A program made the position numbers and the translations under genes. The notes below the pieces were generated by a model, which was not told the origin of the DNA, made no database searches, and was given only the letters and a program-made list of their open reading frames with translations. A stretch of 15,580 bases of DNA from PVC group bacterium (GTDB lineage Bacteria > Verrucomicrobiota > Kiritimatiellia > UBA8416), in assembly GCA_003567805.1 (NCBI GenBank), contig PWYP01000119.1, positions 1-15,580 on the forward strand, in the 5' to 3' direction. Of this stretch, positions 6,553-13,117 are shown in pieces (the stretch's first letter is position 1; every line of letters starts with the position of its first letter).

Positions 6553-6980
6553 GACTGGTAGAGGCGTTCGGTCGCCTTCTGGCTTCCTTCGGGAAGATAG
6601 GGGGAGGAAAGTCCGGACTCCGTAGGGCAGGGTGTCCTGGTGTTGTGCCGGGAGGTTTCCCGTTGAAGCGGGAAGGACGGAAAGTGCCACAGAAAAAATA
6701 CCGCCTTGTTTCTCTGGGCGATGGAGGGCTTGCCCTCCGTAGCTTTAGCGAAGGAGGGTAAGGGTGAAAAGGTGGTGTAAGAGACCACCGGGCTGGACTG
6801 AAAGGTCGGTCGCATGGTAAACCCCACTCGGAGCAAGATCAAATAGGGGATGTGAGAGGCGGCCCGTCTCGCTGCGCGCGTAAGCGAGCAAGCATTCCGG
6901 GTTGATTGCATGAGATAAATGATCGAGTCACGATCCTGGATCGTGGTAACAGAATCCGGCTTATGACCTTTACCAGTCTT
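6553..6980 (+). ncRNA. rnpB: RNase P RNA, bacterial type A
   Basis: Catalytic RNA that trims 5' leaders from tRNA precursors. The conserved blocks appear in order: GAGGAAAGTCCGGACTCC (P4 5' strand, near 6603), a GGGCAGGGTG block, CCACAGAAAAAATACCGCC, GGGTAAGGGTGAAAAGG, GTAAGAGACCACCG, GGTAAACCCC...CGGAGCAAGATCAAATAGGGG, and the 3' block ACAGAATCCGGCTTA (P4 3' strand). The ends are set by P1: GACTGGTA (6553-6560) pairs exactly with TACCAGTC (6971-6978), followed by TTTTTT. The length of about 428 nt is slightly above the E. coli RNA (377 nt). The P12 region is enlarged by a G/C-rich repeat-like segment, and the L15 GGU motif is not obvious (see findings). No convincing promoter lies in the last codons of the upstream gene; TTGCGG, 16 nt, TTACAT at 6517-6544 is the best and is weak. 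Confidence 0.96.
6721..6758. repeat. Repeat-like triple arm inside the P12 region of RNase P RNA
   Basis: GGAGGG (6723-6728), CCCTCC (6733-6738) and GGAGGG (6753-6758) form two mutually exclusive hairpins, one with loop CTTG and one enclosing GTAGCTTTAGCGAA. The E. coli P12 arm is a simple GC hairpin of about 20 nt. The reverse strand translated in one frame reads SFAKATEGKPS, a string I recall from many spurious predicted proteins in environmental bacteria and which marks a widespread short dispersed repeat. Only one copy is in the window, so repeat status rests on that recollection. Confidence 0.5.
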
Positions 6981-6992
6981 TTTTATTTTGGA

Positions 6993-7862
6993 ATGACACG
7001 CTGGCGAGCTTTGCTCATCACGGCGGTATGGTTGCTGGTGGCAGGTATGCTGTGGCGTATGCCGCAAGTTTCGGGACGATTGATGGGGCATGAAGCGCTT
7101 CCGCCGGACCCAGATATGCGTGTGGCTGATTTTACTCTTTTGCAGGAGCATGCCTCTGTCTTTCGTACGGTTGACCGGGAGCAAGTTGCTGAGGGGCCCA
7201 TGATTTGGGGTGATTTTCGGTTTGCGGGTACGTTTTTCCTGTATGATGAGGTCACATCTCCGGAGGCTTCCCTGCGTCGTGCTGTAATCAGTTATCATCC
7301 GGAAGAACGACAGTACATTGTTTCGGAGGGGGATTTTGTGGGCGGGGCCGAGGTGCTTGCGATTCGTGCAGGAGAGGTTGTGCTTCGCCGGGGGGATGAG
7401 GAAGGTATTTTGCCGTTGGGAGGGAAACGTACAACGACACATGGTCGCGAGCAGCCTGAGGAGGGCGTTGTTACTGATGATGCCGTGGTGGTCACGCGTT
7501 TCGGTGAGCAAACAGCGGCAGGCACTTGGAGCATGAACCGAGAAGCACTACTTGCCTATTACGAGGAACTGCTTGATGAGCCAGAGCGGTTGTTGCAGGT
7601 GTTTGACTCGATGCAGCCGATCTACACGTCGGACGGTGATATTGAGGGATATCAGTTACAGACGGTTGGAGAGGCGGAGTTTTTTGAGGGGGTAGGATTT
7701 CAGGAGGGCGATAAGGTCCGAGCGGTGAATACGCTTCAGATGACGAATCGCCGGCGCGCAGAGTTTTTTATTCGTCAGGTTGTAGAGAATGATTTGAATG
7801 CGATCGTAATTGATATCGAGCGTGACGGGAATCCGCAGCGTCTCGTATATGAATTACGATGA
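6993..7862 (+). CDS. GspC-like inner-membrane protein (HR domain plus PDZ)
   Basis: The 289-residue protein has the order of type II secretion protein C: a short cytoplasmic N-terminus, one membrane span (about 6-21), a periplasmic beta-rich homology-region-like domain (about 70-143, containing YIVSEGDFVGGAEVLAIRAG and VVLRRGDEEGILPL), a linker, and a C-terminal PDZ domain (about 207-288, with EGYQLQTVG, GFQEGDKVRAVNTLQM and IDIERDG). In type II systems GspC links the outer-membrane secretin to the inner-membrane platform. The ATG at 6993 is chosen because earlier in-frame starts lie inside RNase P RNA and the membrane span begins just after it. The ribosome site is poor (GGA directly before ATG). 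No secretin, ATPase or pseudopilin gene is close, so it may serve a dispersed secretion system or a different PDZ role. The rhomboid gene follows after 28 nt. Confidence 0.7.
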   Translation: MTRWRALLITAVWLLVAGMLWRMPQVSGRLMGHEALPPDPDMRVADFTLLQEHASVFRTVDREQVAEGPMIWGDFRFAGTFFLYDEVTSPEASLRRAVISYHPEERQYIVSEGDFVGGAEVLAIRAGEVVLRRGDEEGILPLGGKRTTTHGREQPEEGVVTDDAVVVTRFGEQTAAGTWSMNREALLAYYEELLDEPERLLQVFDSMQPIYTSDGDIEGYQLQTVGEAEFFEGVGFQEGDKVRAVNTLQMTNRRRAEFFIRQVVENDLNAIVIDIERDGNPQRLVYELR

Positions 7863-7890
7863 CACTGGGAAGAGAAACGGGAGATTTTGG

Positions 7891-8784
7891 ATGTACGGTT
7901 ATGGAGTGCCACCTCGCCGGTATGGATTTGGGATCATGTCGCCGCTGGGTCCGTTGACCAAGCGGCTCTTGATAGCCAACATTGTGATTTTCTTCATTGA
8001 CCGTTTGCTTGCGGGCCATCCGGATGCTACCGGGCCTCTTGTAAGTTGGTTTGCGCTATCTTGGTATGATTTGCGCCGCGGCATGATTTGGCAGTTGGTT
8101 TCGTATATGTTTCTGCATGGACATCTGCTCCATCTCGCAGGAAATATGCTCGGGCTTTTCTTTTTCGGCCGCGAATTGGAAATGCGATTGGGTCCGAGAC
8201 GCTTTTTATCTCTGTATTTTGGTGGCGGTATTCTAGGGGCGCTTGGTTGGCTTGCTCTGGGTGCGCTGGGGCTTTATTCGATAGCGCATCCCGTTACGAT
8301 GATTGGTGCATCGGGAGCCGTTTTTGCCATTGTGGGGGCCTATGCGGCTTTATATCCGCATCGGCAAGTTACGCTGCTTTTGTTTTTTGTCATACCGGTG
8401 ACCATGACGGCTCGTACGTTGGCGATCGTATTTGGTGTTCTCTCGGTCGCATTGCTTTCTGCGGGAGACCAGATCGCACATGCTGCGCATTTGGCCGGGG
8501 GTATTGCGGGATATGTTTATGCCATGTATCTAGTCGGTGGTGGTCGGCGTTATGGAGGGGGCCATGGCGGCATGGGTGTTTTGCGGGATGGGCTTGCCAA
8601 GTTGCGTAGAATGCGGTTTCGGGTTACGGATCTTTCGGATGATACGGCGGCACATCCGGTGGATTGGGAGCGGGTGGATCAGATTCTCGTGAAAATCAAA
8701 AGACAGGGGTTTGGTTCTCTGACGCCATCCGAGCGTGCGGAGTTGGAGCGTGCAAGCCGATCGGCAGAACGTAAGCAACGTTGA
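7891..8784 (+). CDS. Rhomboid family intramembrane serine protease
   Basis: The 297-residue membrane protein contains the rhomboid dyad: Ser141 in GASGAVF and His200 in HAAHLAGGIAG. The conserved HGHLLHLAGNM segment (76-86) gives the His/Asn of the oxyanion region, and GRELEMRLGPRRF matches the following loop. About six membrane spans lie between 25 and 215. The soluble C-terminus (about 257-292) has the pattern VDWERVDQILVKIKRQGFGSLTPSE, a short helical domain frequent at the end of rhomboids from Bacteroidota and PVC bacteria. The ATG at 7891 follows CGGGAG at a good spacing; an earlier in-frame TTG and ATG overlap the GspC-like gene. Rhomboids cut membrane helices; the substrate here is unknown, but the single-span proteins encoded nearby (GspC-like, anti-sigma) are conceivable targets by inference only. 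Confidence 0.92.
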   Translation: MYGYGVPPRRYGFGIMSPLGPLTKRLLIANIVIFFIDRLLAGHPDATGPLVSWFALSWYDLRRGMIWQLVSYMFLHGHLLHLAGNMLGLFFFGRELEMRLGPRRFLSLYFGGGILGALGWLALGALGLYSIAHPVTMIGASGAVFAIVGAYAALYPHRQVTLLLFFVIPVTMTARTLAIVFGVLSVALLSAGDQIAHAAHLAGGIAGYVYAMYLVGGGRRYGGGHGGMGVLRDGLAKLRRMRFRVTDLSDDTAAHPVDWERVDQILVKIKRQGFGSLTPSERAELERASRSAERKQR

Positions 8785-8846
8785 TGATAGGCGTGCCGTT
8801 GTTGCTCTTTGTTTCCTTTTGGATATAGCGCGCAGGAGAAAATTTG

Positions 8847-9263
8847 ATGAATCGGTTACCGTTGCCAAAAAAATATCAGGGTGTCGCGCGCAGGCTGCGT
8901 GTGCGCCGCGCAGCCGCTGGGTTGGGCCTTTTTACAGAGGATCCGATTGAAAGTGGCGGCTTCATTGTGGAGTATAGTGGGCCCGTGCTGGGGGCTGCCG
9001 ATATCCGAGGCATACAGAATAAATATCTCTTCCAGACGAATCCGCGTCGGTTCGTGGATGGTCGCCCACGTTGGAATGTAGCTCGCTATATCAATCACTC
9101 TTGTGTGCCGAATTGTGAGGTACGTATTCTGCGCGGTCGGATTTATATTTTTTCCATCTGTCATATTGCTGCGGGGACAGAGTTGACGTACGACTATGGA
9201 GAAGAATATTTCCGTGCGTTTATTGGTCCACATGGATGCCGTTGCCGGGGGTGCCTCAGGTGA
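8847..9263 (+). CDS. SET-domain protein (lysine methyltransferase-like)
   Basis: The 138-residue protein is almost only a SET domain. AAGLGLF (23-29) gives the G-x-G strand that contacts S-adenosylmethionine. YINHSCVPNCE (81-91) is the NHSCxPN pseudoknot motif, and ELTYDYGEEY (112-121) supplies the catalytic Tyr motif. The C-terminus IGPHGCRCRGCLR (126-138) is a post-SET CxCxxC cluster that would bind zinc with a Cys from the NHSC motif. All motifs are intact, so an active lysine methyltransferase is expected; the target could be a DNA-binding protein, ribosomal protein or other factor. AGGAG precedes the ATG at 8 nt; a TTG just before it is less likely. Bacterial SET proteins of this size occur in Chlamydiae, Verrucomicrobia and others. 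The gene sits 62 nt after the rhomboid gene on the same strand. Confidence 0.9.
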   Translation: MNRLPLPKKYQGVARRLRVRRAAAGLGLFTEDPIESGGFIVEYSGPVLGAADIRGIQNKYLFQTNPRRFVDGRPRWNVARYINHSCVPNCEVRILRGRIYIFSICHIAAGTELTYDYGEEYFRAFIGPHGCRCRGCLR

Positions 9264-9269
9264 TGTAGG

Positions 9270-9310
9270 GATGCAACTATTTTGAACAATGTGTTTGCTA
9301 ATGTTGCATC
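9270..9310. terminator. Inverted repeat just after the SET stop codon
   Basis: GATGCAAC (9270-9277) and GTTGCATC (9303-9310) are exact reverse complements with a 25-nt loop, beginning 6 nt after the SET stop. It could form a 3'-end hairpin on the SET message, but it lacks a following T-run, so intrinsic termination is only a possibility. Confidence 0.3.
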
Positions 9311-9471
9311 ATGGAGTCCGTGTGCGTGAGTCGGGGGTGTGGGGGCCATGCTGCGTCCCTCGGCCAACTCATGTTCTCTATGCGCGCACCACCCAGCCCT
9401 CGCCACAAGCCAACACACTTCCAATCAATCAACCCGCTTAGTGCATCTCCGCCCCCGCGCTCCGCGCAATC

Positions 9472-9505
9472 CCAAAGCGGCGATTTTTATCGCCGCACTC
9501 CAAAG
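9472..9505. repeat. REP-like palindrome GCGGCGAT-TTTT-ATCGCCGC
   Basis: A perfect 8-bp stem (9477-9484 with 9489-9496) and TTTT loop lie between convergent genes. CCAAAG occurs directly at each side (9472-9477 and 9500-9505). Position and form suit either a bidirectional terminator-like structure or a dispersed REP-type element. Only one copy is in the window. Confidence 0.5.
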
Positions 9506-9573
9506 GGGGTTAACATCGTGCAAAGTAGAATACGAAACCACAATATCTTGTATATGAACAATGAAGTTACAAC

Positions 9574-11043
9574 CTAGAGGGGATCGCTGGGGCGTGGATG
9601 TGCTGAAGGAGAAAATACGCCTTGCTGCAAAGTATCCGCCAGTGCGCATGTATGGCAACCCCCGCTGCAGAAATCCTGAAAGATCTGGATAAGCCCCTGT
9701 TGCAGGATTCCGGAACGTTGATAGAGAGCCGGGTTATGGTCCCGACCAAGGAGTCTGGCAGCGGTTTGCCGCACAATGGCATTTATTTGTTCCGACATAC
9801 ATAGAGGGAGTAGTTGCTCTGTGGGCATTCCGGAGGCTGCGGCCATCGGTAACACAACATTGTTTAGCCAAGCCGCCAGGCGATCCGTCCCAACCAATGC
9901 GCGGGGTTTGGCCAGTGGCTTGGTGACAAGAGAGCTATGGTGTAGCCAGAATTGGAGTGTTTCATCGGGTTTGAATAGATTCCCGAGTGCTCGCGTAGCG
10001 GATGTGTCTTGCAGGGCTGTGGCAATTTCGTGCCATGGATTTTTGCGTGTGAATAGCATTGCTGCTGCTGCGAGTCGGCGAGCGGGTTGATTGGCAGGCC
10101 TCCCGGCGGGACCTTGCCATTGGATGTTAGTTTTTGCCGAGGTGTCGCCGCGATGTTGCCACCACAAATCCCATAGCTTGCGAATGAATTTCAGGTTGTC
10201 GGCAGGGAGCGAAGCAGGGGGCGTGTCTGGCAGCAGACCGGCCGTTCCCATAAGAATCGCGTATGCTTCCAGTGGCGTGCGGTCACGGATTGCGTGTAAC
10301 GGGACTCGGGCGGCTAGTTGCGAGAAGGCCTCACGGTGCTGCTTGTATCCCATGGCTTCCATGGTTTTGTGATACAGTAGATCTGCAATCTTTCCATGTC
10401 GGAGGGCCGTTGTCATGGTTTGTACTTTTTGTTCGAATCGGTAGCAACCTGCCGCATGCAGCAGGGTTTGTGCATCTACGGAGGTTGATTCTTTCAACAG
10501 GATGGCGCAGGTGCAGGATTGGATGCGCGCAGCAAAGGGATAGGCGCTTGTATCAATGCTTTCCAATTGAAAGGTTGTATTTTTCTGAAGGGCTTCTTGC
10601 AACGAAATTTCGATGGCAGCAGTTGGGAGGCCTGATGGCGGACCGAGTCCTGCAAAATAAGTGACATGTGCAATGACGCGATTGTATCGGGGGTCCGCAG
10701 TGTGCTTATGATGTTCCCAGTCGGATGGATGAATGTGAATTTCAACATCCCCCTGTATGCGACGGCGTTCTGGTTTGATAAGTAGCACGGCATCCAGAAA
10801 GTCAGGGCCCGCCTCGCGATTCCATCGACCTGGATCGAGCACTTCAACGGTTTCGCCAGATCGTGTCGATAGCTGTCCGGGTCGTAGGGCAGGGTCAAAC
10901 CATACGCATTGGATATGCCGTTCTGAGAAGGTTTTTGCGGAACCATCACGCACGAGATGTACGCGCGTACCTTCGATAAGATTCCTGTATGCATCGGCAG
11001 CGTGTAAGCGTATTTCGGTGTATGTGCTGTAGGGCGCTTGCAT
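9574..11043 (-). CDS. DUF2851 family protein
   Basis: The 489-residue protein matches DUF2851 by its N-terminal signature: EVLDPGRWNREAGPDFLDA (67-85), then GDVEIHIHPSDWEHHKHTADPRYNRVIAHV (98-127). A helical middle follows, and a C-terminal cysteine cluster C459-x3-C463-x2-C466 (FCSGGCHTCAL). An additional CTC sits at 177-179. The family is common in Bacteroidota and PVC bacteria and, to my knowledge, has no assigned function. The PDF...VEIH arrangement resembles the D...ExK core of PD-(D/E)XK nucleases, with His in place of Lys, and the cysteines resemble metal or iron-sulfur sites (inference). The ATG at 11043 is chosen; a TTG four codons earlier is possible. It is a single gene, convergent with SET and divergent from pfkA. 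Confidence 0.85.
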   Translation of the reverse strand: MQAPYSTYTEIRLHAADAYRNLIEGTRVHLVRDGSAKTFSERHIQCVWFDPALRPGQLSTRSGETVEVLDPGRWNREAGPDFLDAVLLIKPERRRIQGDVEIHIHPSDWEHHKHTADPRYNRVIAHVTYFAGLGPPSGLPTAAIEISLQEALQKNTTFQLESIDTSAYPFAARIQSCTCAILLKESTSVDAQTLLHAAGCYRFEQKVQTMTTALRHGKIADLLYHKTMEAMGYKQHREAFSQLAARVPLHAIRDRTPLEAYAILMGTAGLLPDTPPASLPADNLKFIRKLWDLWWQHRGDTSAKTNIQWQGPAGRPANQPARRLAAAAMLFTRKNPWHEIATALQDTSATRALGNLFKPDETLQFWLHHSSLVTKPLAKPRALVGTDRLAAWLNNVVLPMAAASGMPTEQLLPLCMSEQINAIVRQTAARLLGRDHNPALYQRSGILQQGLIQIFQDFCSGGCHTCALADTLQQGVFSPSAHPRPSDPL

Positions 11044-11117
11044 GATGGATTCCAAAGTGGTTGGCCGTCATTATCGGTTTTCGTCTGTAGCGGTTTGTAT
11101 CAGGTTTCGGCATGGTG

Positions 11118-11147
11118 TAACAGAACAAGGTTTCTTTTCTTCTGTTA
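11118..11147. promoter_or_regulatory. Inverted repeat in the divergent DUF2851-pfkA intergenic region
   Basis: TAACAGAA (11118-11125) and TTCTGTTA (11140-11147) are perfect reverse complements separated by 14 nt. They lie about 20 nt upstream of the pfkA -35 box and 75 nt upstream of the DUF2851 start, a natural place for an operator, although chance cannot be excluded for 8-bp arms. Confidence 0.3.
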
Positions 11148-11167
11148 TCGTTGGCGTGATTCTGCGC

Positions 11168-11196
11168 TTCACAAACGTTTTTTATCGGCGCATACT
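11168..11196 (+). promoter_or_regulatory. Candidate sigma-70 promoter for pfkA-deoC
   Basis: TTCACA (11168-11173; five of six to TTGACA), a 17-nt spacer, and CATACT (11191-11196; four of six to TATAAT). A start near 11203 gives a leader of about 25 nt carrying the AAAGGA ribosome site of pfkA. Confidence 0.42.
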
Positions 11197-11227
11197 GCCA
11201 TCACGATAACGAAAGGATTTTACGAAG

Positions 11228-12331
11228 ATGGCTAAAAATCGAACAAAATGCATCGGAGTGTTGACCGCAGGCGGGGATTGTCCGGGACTTAATGCTGCTA
11301 TTCGGGGTATCGCGAAAGCGGCATTGCATAATGGTACCAAGGTAATTGGGTTTTTGGATGGATTCCGGGGGTTGGTTGAGAATCGGACGGTAACGTTGGA
11401 TGATGCCTCGGTCAGTGGTATTCTGACGCATGGGGGTACTTTTCTGGGGTCTAGCCGTGATAAGCCGCATAAGATGAATATGGGCGGACAAGTCATGGAT
11501 ATGACCGCTGTTGCTGCCGACAACTTGCAAAAGCTGCATGTGGACTGTCTCGTGTGTTTGGGTGGGAATGGAACGCAGAAAAACGCGTTACGACTTTCCC
11601 GCAAAGGCAAGGTGCCAGTGCTAACACTACCCAAGACGATTGATAATGATGTGGCGGGAACAGAGATTACGTTTGGCTTCGACTCGGCGATGGCCATTGC
11701 AACGGAGGCGATAGACCGTTTGCATTCAACGGCGACGAGTCATCATCGGGTCATTATCTGTGAAATCATGGGGCATAATGCTGGCTGGTTGACGCTGGGG
11801 GCCGGTATTGCTGGTGGGGCAGATGTAATTCTGATTCCCGAAATTCCATATGATATGAACCGCGTCGTTGATCATATTAAGGCGCGCCGTCATCATAATA
11901 AACGCTTTTCGATTATTGCGGTGGCAGAGGGAGCGGTGTCGGTTGAGGAGGCGGCTTCTGAGAAGAAAAAAGGTGATGCGATTACGTTACATACGGAGAA
12001 GAATGGCCAGACCTTGATCGCAGAGCCTAAGGCGAGTCGTCTTGCGCGTGAGTTGCAGCAACTGTCGGGGATAGATGTTCGTGTTACATCGCTCGGGCAT
12101 ATTTTGCGTGGCGGGATCCCTTCGCCGACAGACCGATTACTGTGCACGGCATTGGGAACGCGTGCTGGTCAGTTACTGGCTGAGGGGGTTTATGGTGTGA
12201 TGGTCGCGGTTCGCGGGCAGGAATGTGTTCCGGTGCCATTGGAAGATGTGGCCGGAACCACGCGCTTGGTGCCGACGGATCATTCCTGGATTCATACCGC
12301 TCGTCTCGTTGATACGTGCATGGGAGATTAA
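11228..12331 (+). CDS. pfkA: 6-phosphofructokinase (PFK-A superfamily, group III-like)
   Basis: Phosphorylates fructose 6-phosphate to the 1,6-bisphosphate in glycolysis. The 367-residue protein has TAGGDCPGLNAAIRG (13-27), LGGNGTQKNALRL (111-123), LPKTIDNDVAGTEITFGFDSA (134-154) with the catalytic TIDND, EIMGHNAGW (179-187), and GHILRGGIPSPTDR near the C-terminus. G115 in GGNGT corresponds to Gly104 of E. coli PfkA, which permits ATP. K136 in PKTIDND corresponds to Gly124, where Lys is typical of PPi enzymes and of ATP-using group III enzymes. The Asp of GGDG is Asn here. ATP use is therefore likely but not certain. The ATG at 11228 follows AAAGGA. DeoC begins 19 nt after the stop, making a sugar-phosphate operon. 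Confidence 0.93.
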   Translation: MAKNRTKCIGVLTAGGDCPGLNAAIRGIAKAALHNGTKVIGFLDGFRGLVENRTVTLDDASVSGILTHGGTFLGSSRDKPHKMNMGGQVMDMTAVAADNLQKLHVDCLVCLGGNGTQKNALRLSRKGKVPVLTLPKTIDNDVAGTEITFGFDSAMAIATEAIDRLHSTATSHHRVIICEIMGHNAGWLTLGAGIAGGADVILIPEIPYDMNRVVDHIKARRHHNKRFSIIAVAEGAVSVEEAASEKKKGDAITLHTEKNGQTLIAEPKASRLARELQQLSGIDVRVTSLGHILRGGIPSPTDRLLCTALGTRAGQLLAEGVYGVMVAVRGQECVPVPLEDVAGTTRLVPTDHSWIHTARLVDTCMGD

Positions 12332-12350
12332 TGCCACGAAGGAGGTTGTG

Positions 12351-13031
12351 ATGTATACACAAGCGGATGTTGCTGCAACGGTTGATCATGCTGTGCTAAA
12401 GCCGGAGCTAACGGCTAACGATGTGCGCGATGCGGCTGAGATGTGCCGCGCTCGTGGTGTATGTGCCCTATGTGTTCGTCCTGGCGATGTGGCTCTGGCG
12501 CGCGATGTGCTGGCAGGGAGTGCCACGAAAGTATGTGCTGTGATTGGATTCCCGCATGGTGCGAATCGTAAGGAAGTCAAGGCATTAGAAGCTCGTTTGG
12601 CCCTTGAGGATGGCGCTGTGGAACTTGATATGGTGATGAATGTCGGGCAATTTCTTTCGGGGCATTATGATGTGGTGCAGCAGGATATCGAGGCTGTCGT
12701 AGTCGAGGCGCATGCTGCGAATGCCATTGTAAAAGTGATTCTGGAAACGTGTCTTTTGACAAAAGAACAGATTATTGAGGCGTGTCGGATCGCCCAGCGA
12801 GCAGGCGCAGATTTTGTCAAGACCTCAACCGGTTTTTCAACGGGTGGAGCCACTCCGGAAGCAATTGCTGTTATGATGGAAACCGTGGGTGACAGCATGC
12901 AGGTCAAAGCGTCTGGCGGTATCCGTGACTGGGCTGGTGCTGTGGCCTACCTTGAGCAGGGCTGTACGCGGCTTGGTATTGGTTCCACGGAGACGGTGCT
13001 CGATGGGGGAACCGCTTCGAGTGGCTATTAG
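12351..13031 (+). CDS. deoC: Deoxyribose-phosphate aldolase DeoC
   Basis: Class I aldolase cleaving 2-deoxyribose 5-phosphate to glyceraldehyde 3-phosphate and acetaldehyde in deoxynucleoside breakdown. The 226-residue protein starts TVDHAVLKPELT and keeps the active-site set: D93 in VELDMVMNVG (E. coli Asp102), the Schiff-base lysine K157 in AGADFVKTSTGF (Lys167) and K186 in VKASGGIR (Lys201). KVILETCLL (128-136) corresponds to KVIIETG. The length is typical of the shorter bacterial form. AAGGAGG (12339-12345) sets the start at the ATG at 12351; the open frame upstream lies in pfkA. Only 19 nt separate it from pfkA, so glyceraldehyde 3-phosphate would feed the same glycolytic pathway. Confidence 0.95.
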   Translation: MYTQADVAATVDHAVLKPELTANDVRDAAEMCRARGVCALCVRPGDVALARDVLAGSATKVCAVIGFPHGANRKEVKALEARLALEDGAVELDMVMNVGQFLSGHYDVVQQDIEAVVVEAHAANAIVKVILETCLLTKEQIIEACRIAQRAGADFVKTSTGFSTGGATPEAIAVMMETVGDSMQVKASGGIRDWAGAVAYLEQGCTRLGIGSTETVLDGGTASSGY

Positions 13032-13117
13032 ATCAATGAAATTTGATTTCGCTGTCAGCGCGTAGTTTTCGCATGCAAGGATATGCGCATACCTTCGATC
13101 TATTGCCAGGAGGGTGT

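Larger units (their letters stand above)
9264..9573. other. 310-nt gap between convergent SET and DUF2851 genes
   Basis: I see no convincing gene here. The gap holds two inverted repeats (listed separately), a G/C-rich low-complexity stretch at 9449-9468 with nested GCGC, and nothing resembling a tRNA. As the 3' ends of two convergent genes meet here, transcription termination from both sides is its likely job. Confidence 0.6.

Noticed and set aside
6279..7511. Long minus-strand open frame (410 codons) across the zinc-ribbon gene, RNase P RNA and the GspC-like gene
   Set aside because: It is antisense to two well-supported genes and a structured RNA, has no domain pattern, and its codons are explained by the opposite strand. 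It is useful only because it exposes the SFAKATEGKPS repeat signature.
9311..9577. Plus-strand open frame in the SET-DUF2851 gap
   Set aside because: Pro/Ser/His-rich composition, runs through the palindromes, no ribosome site and no recognisable domain.
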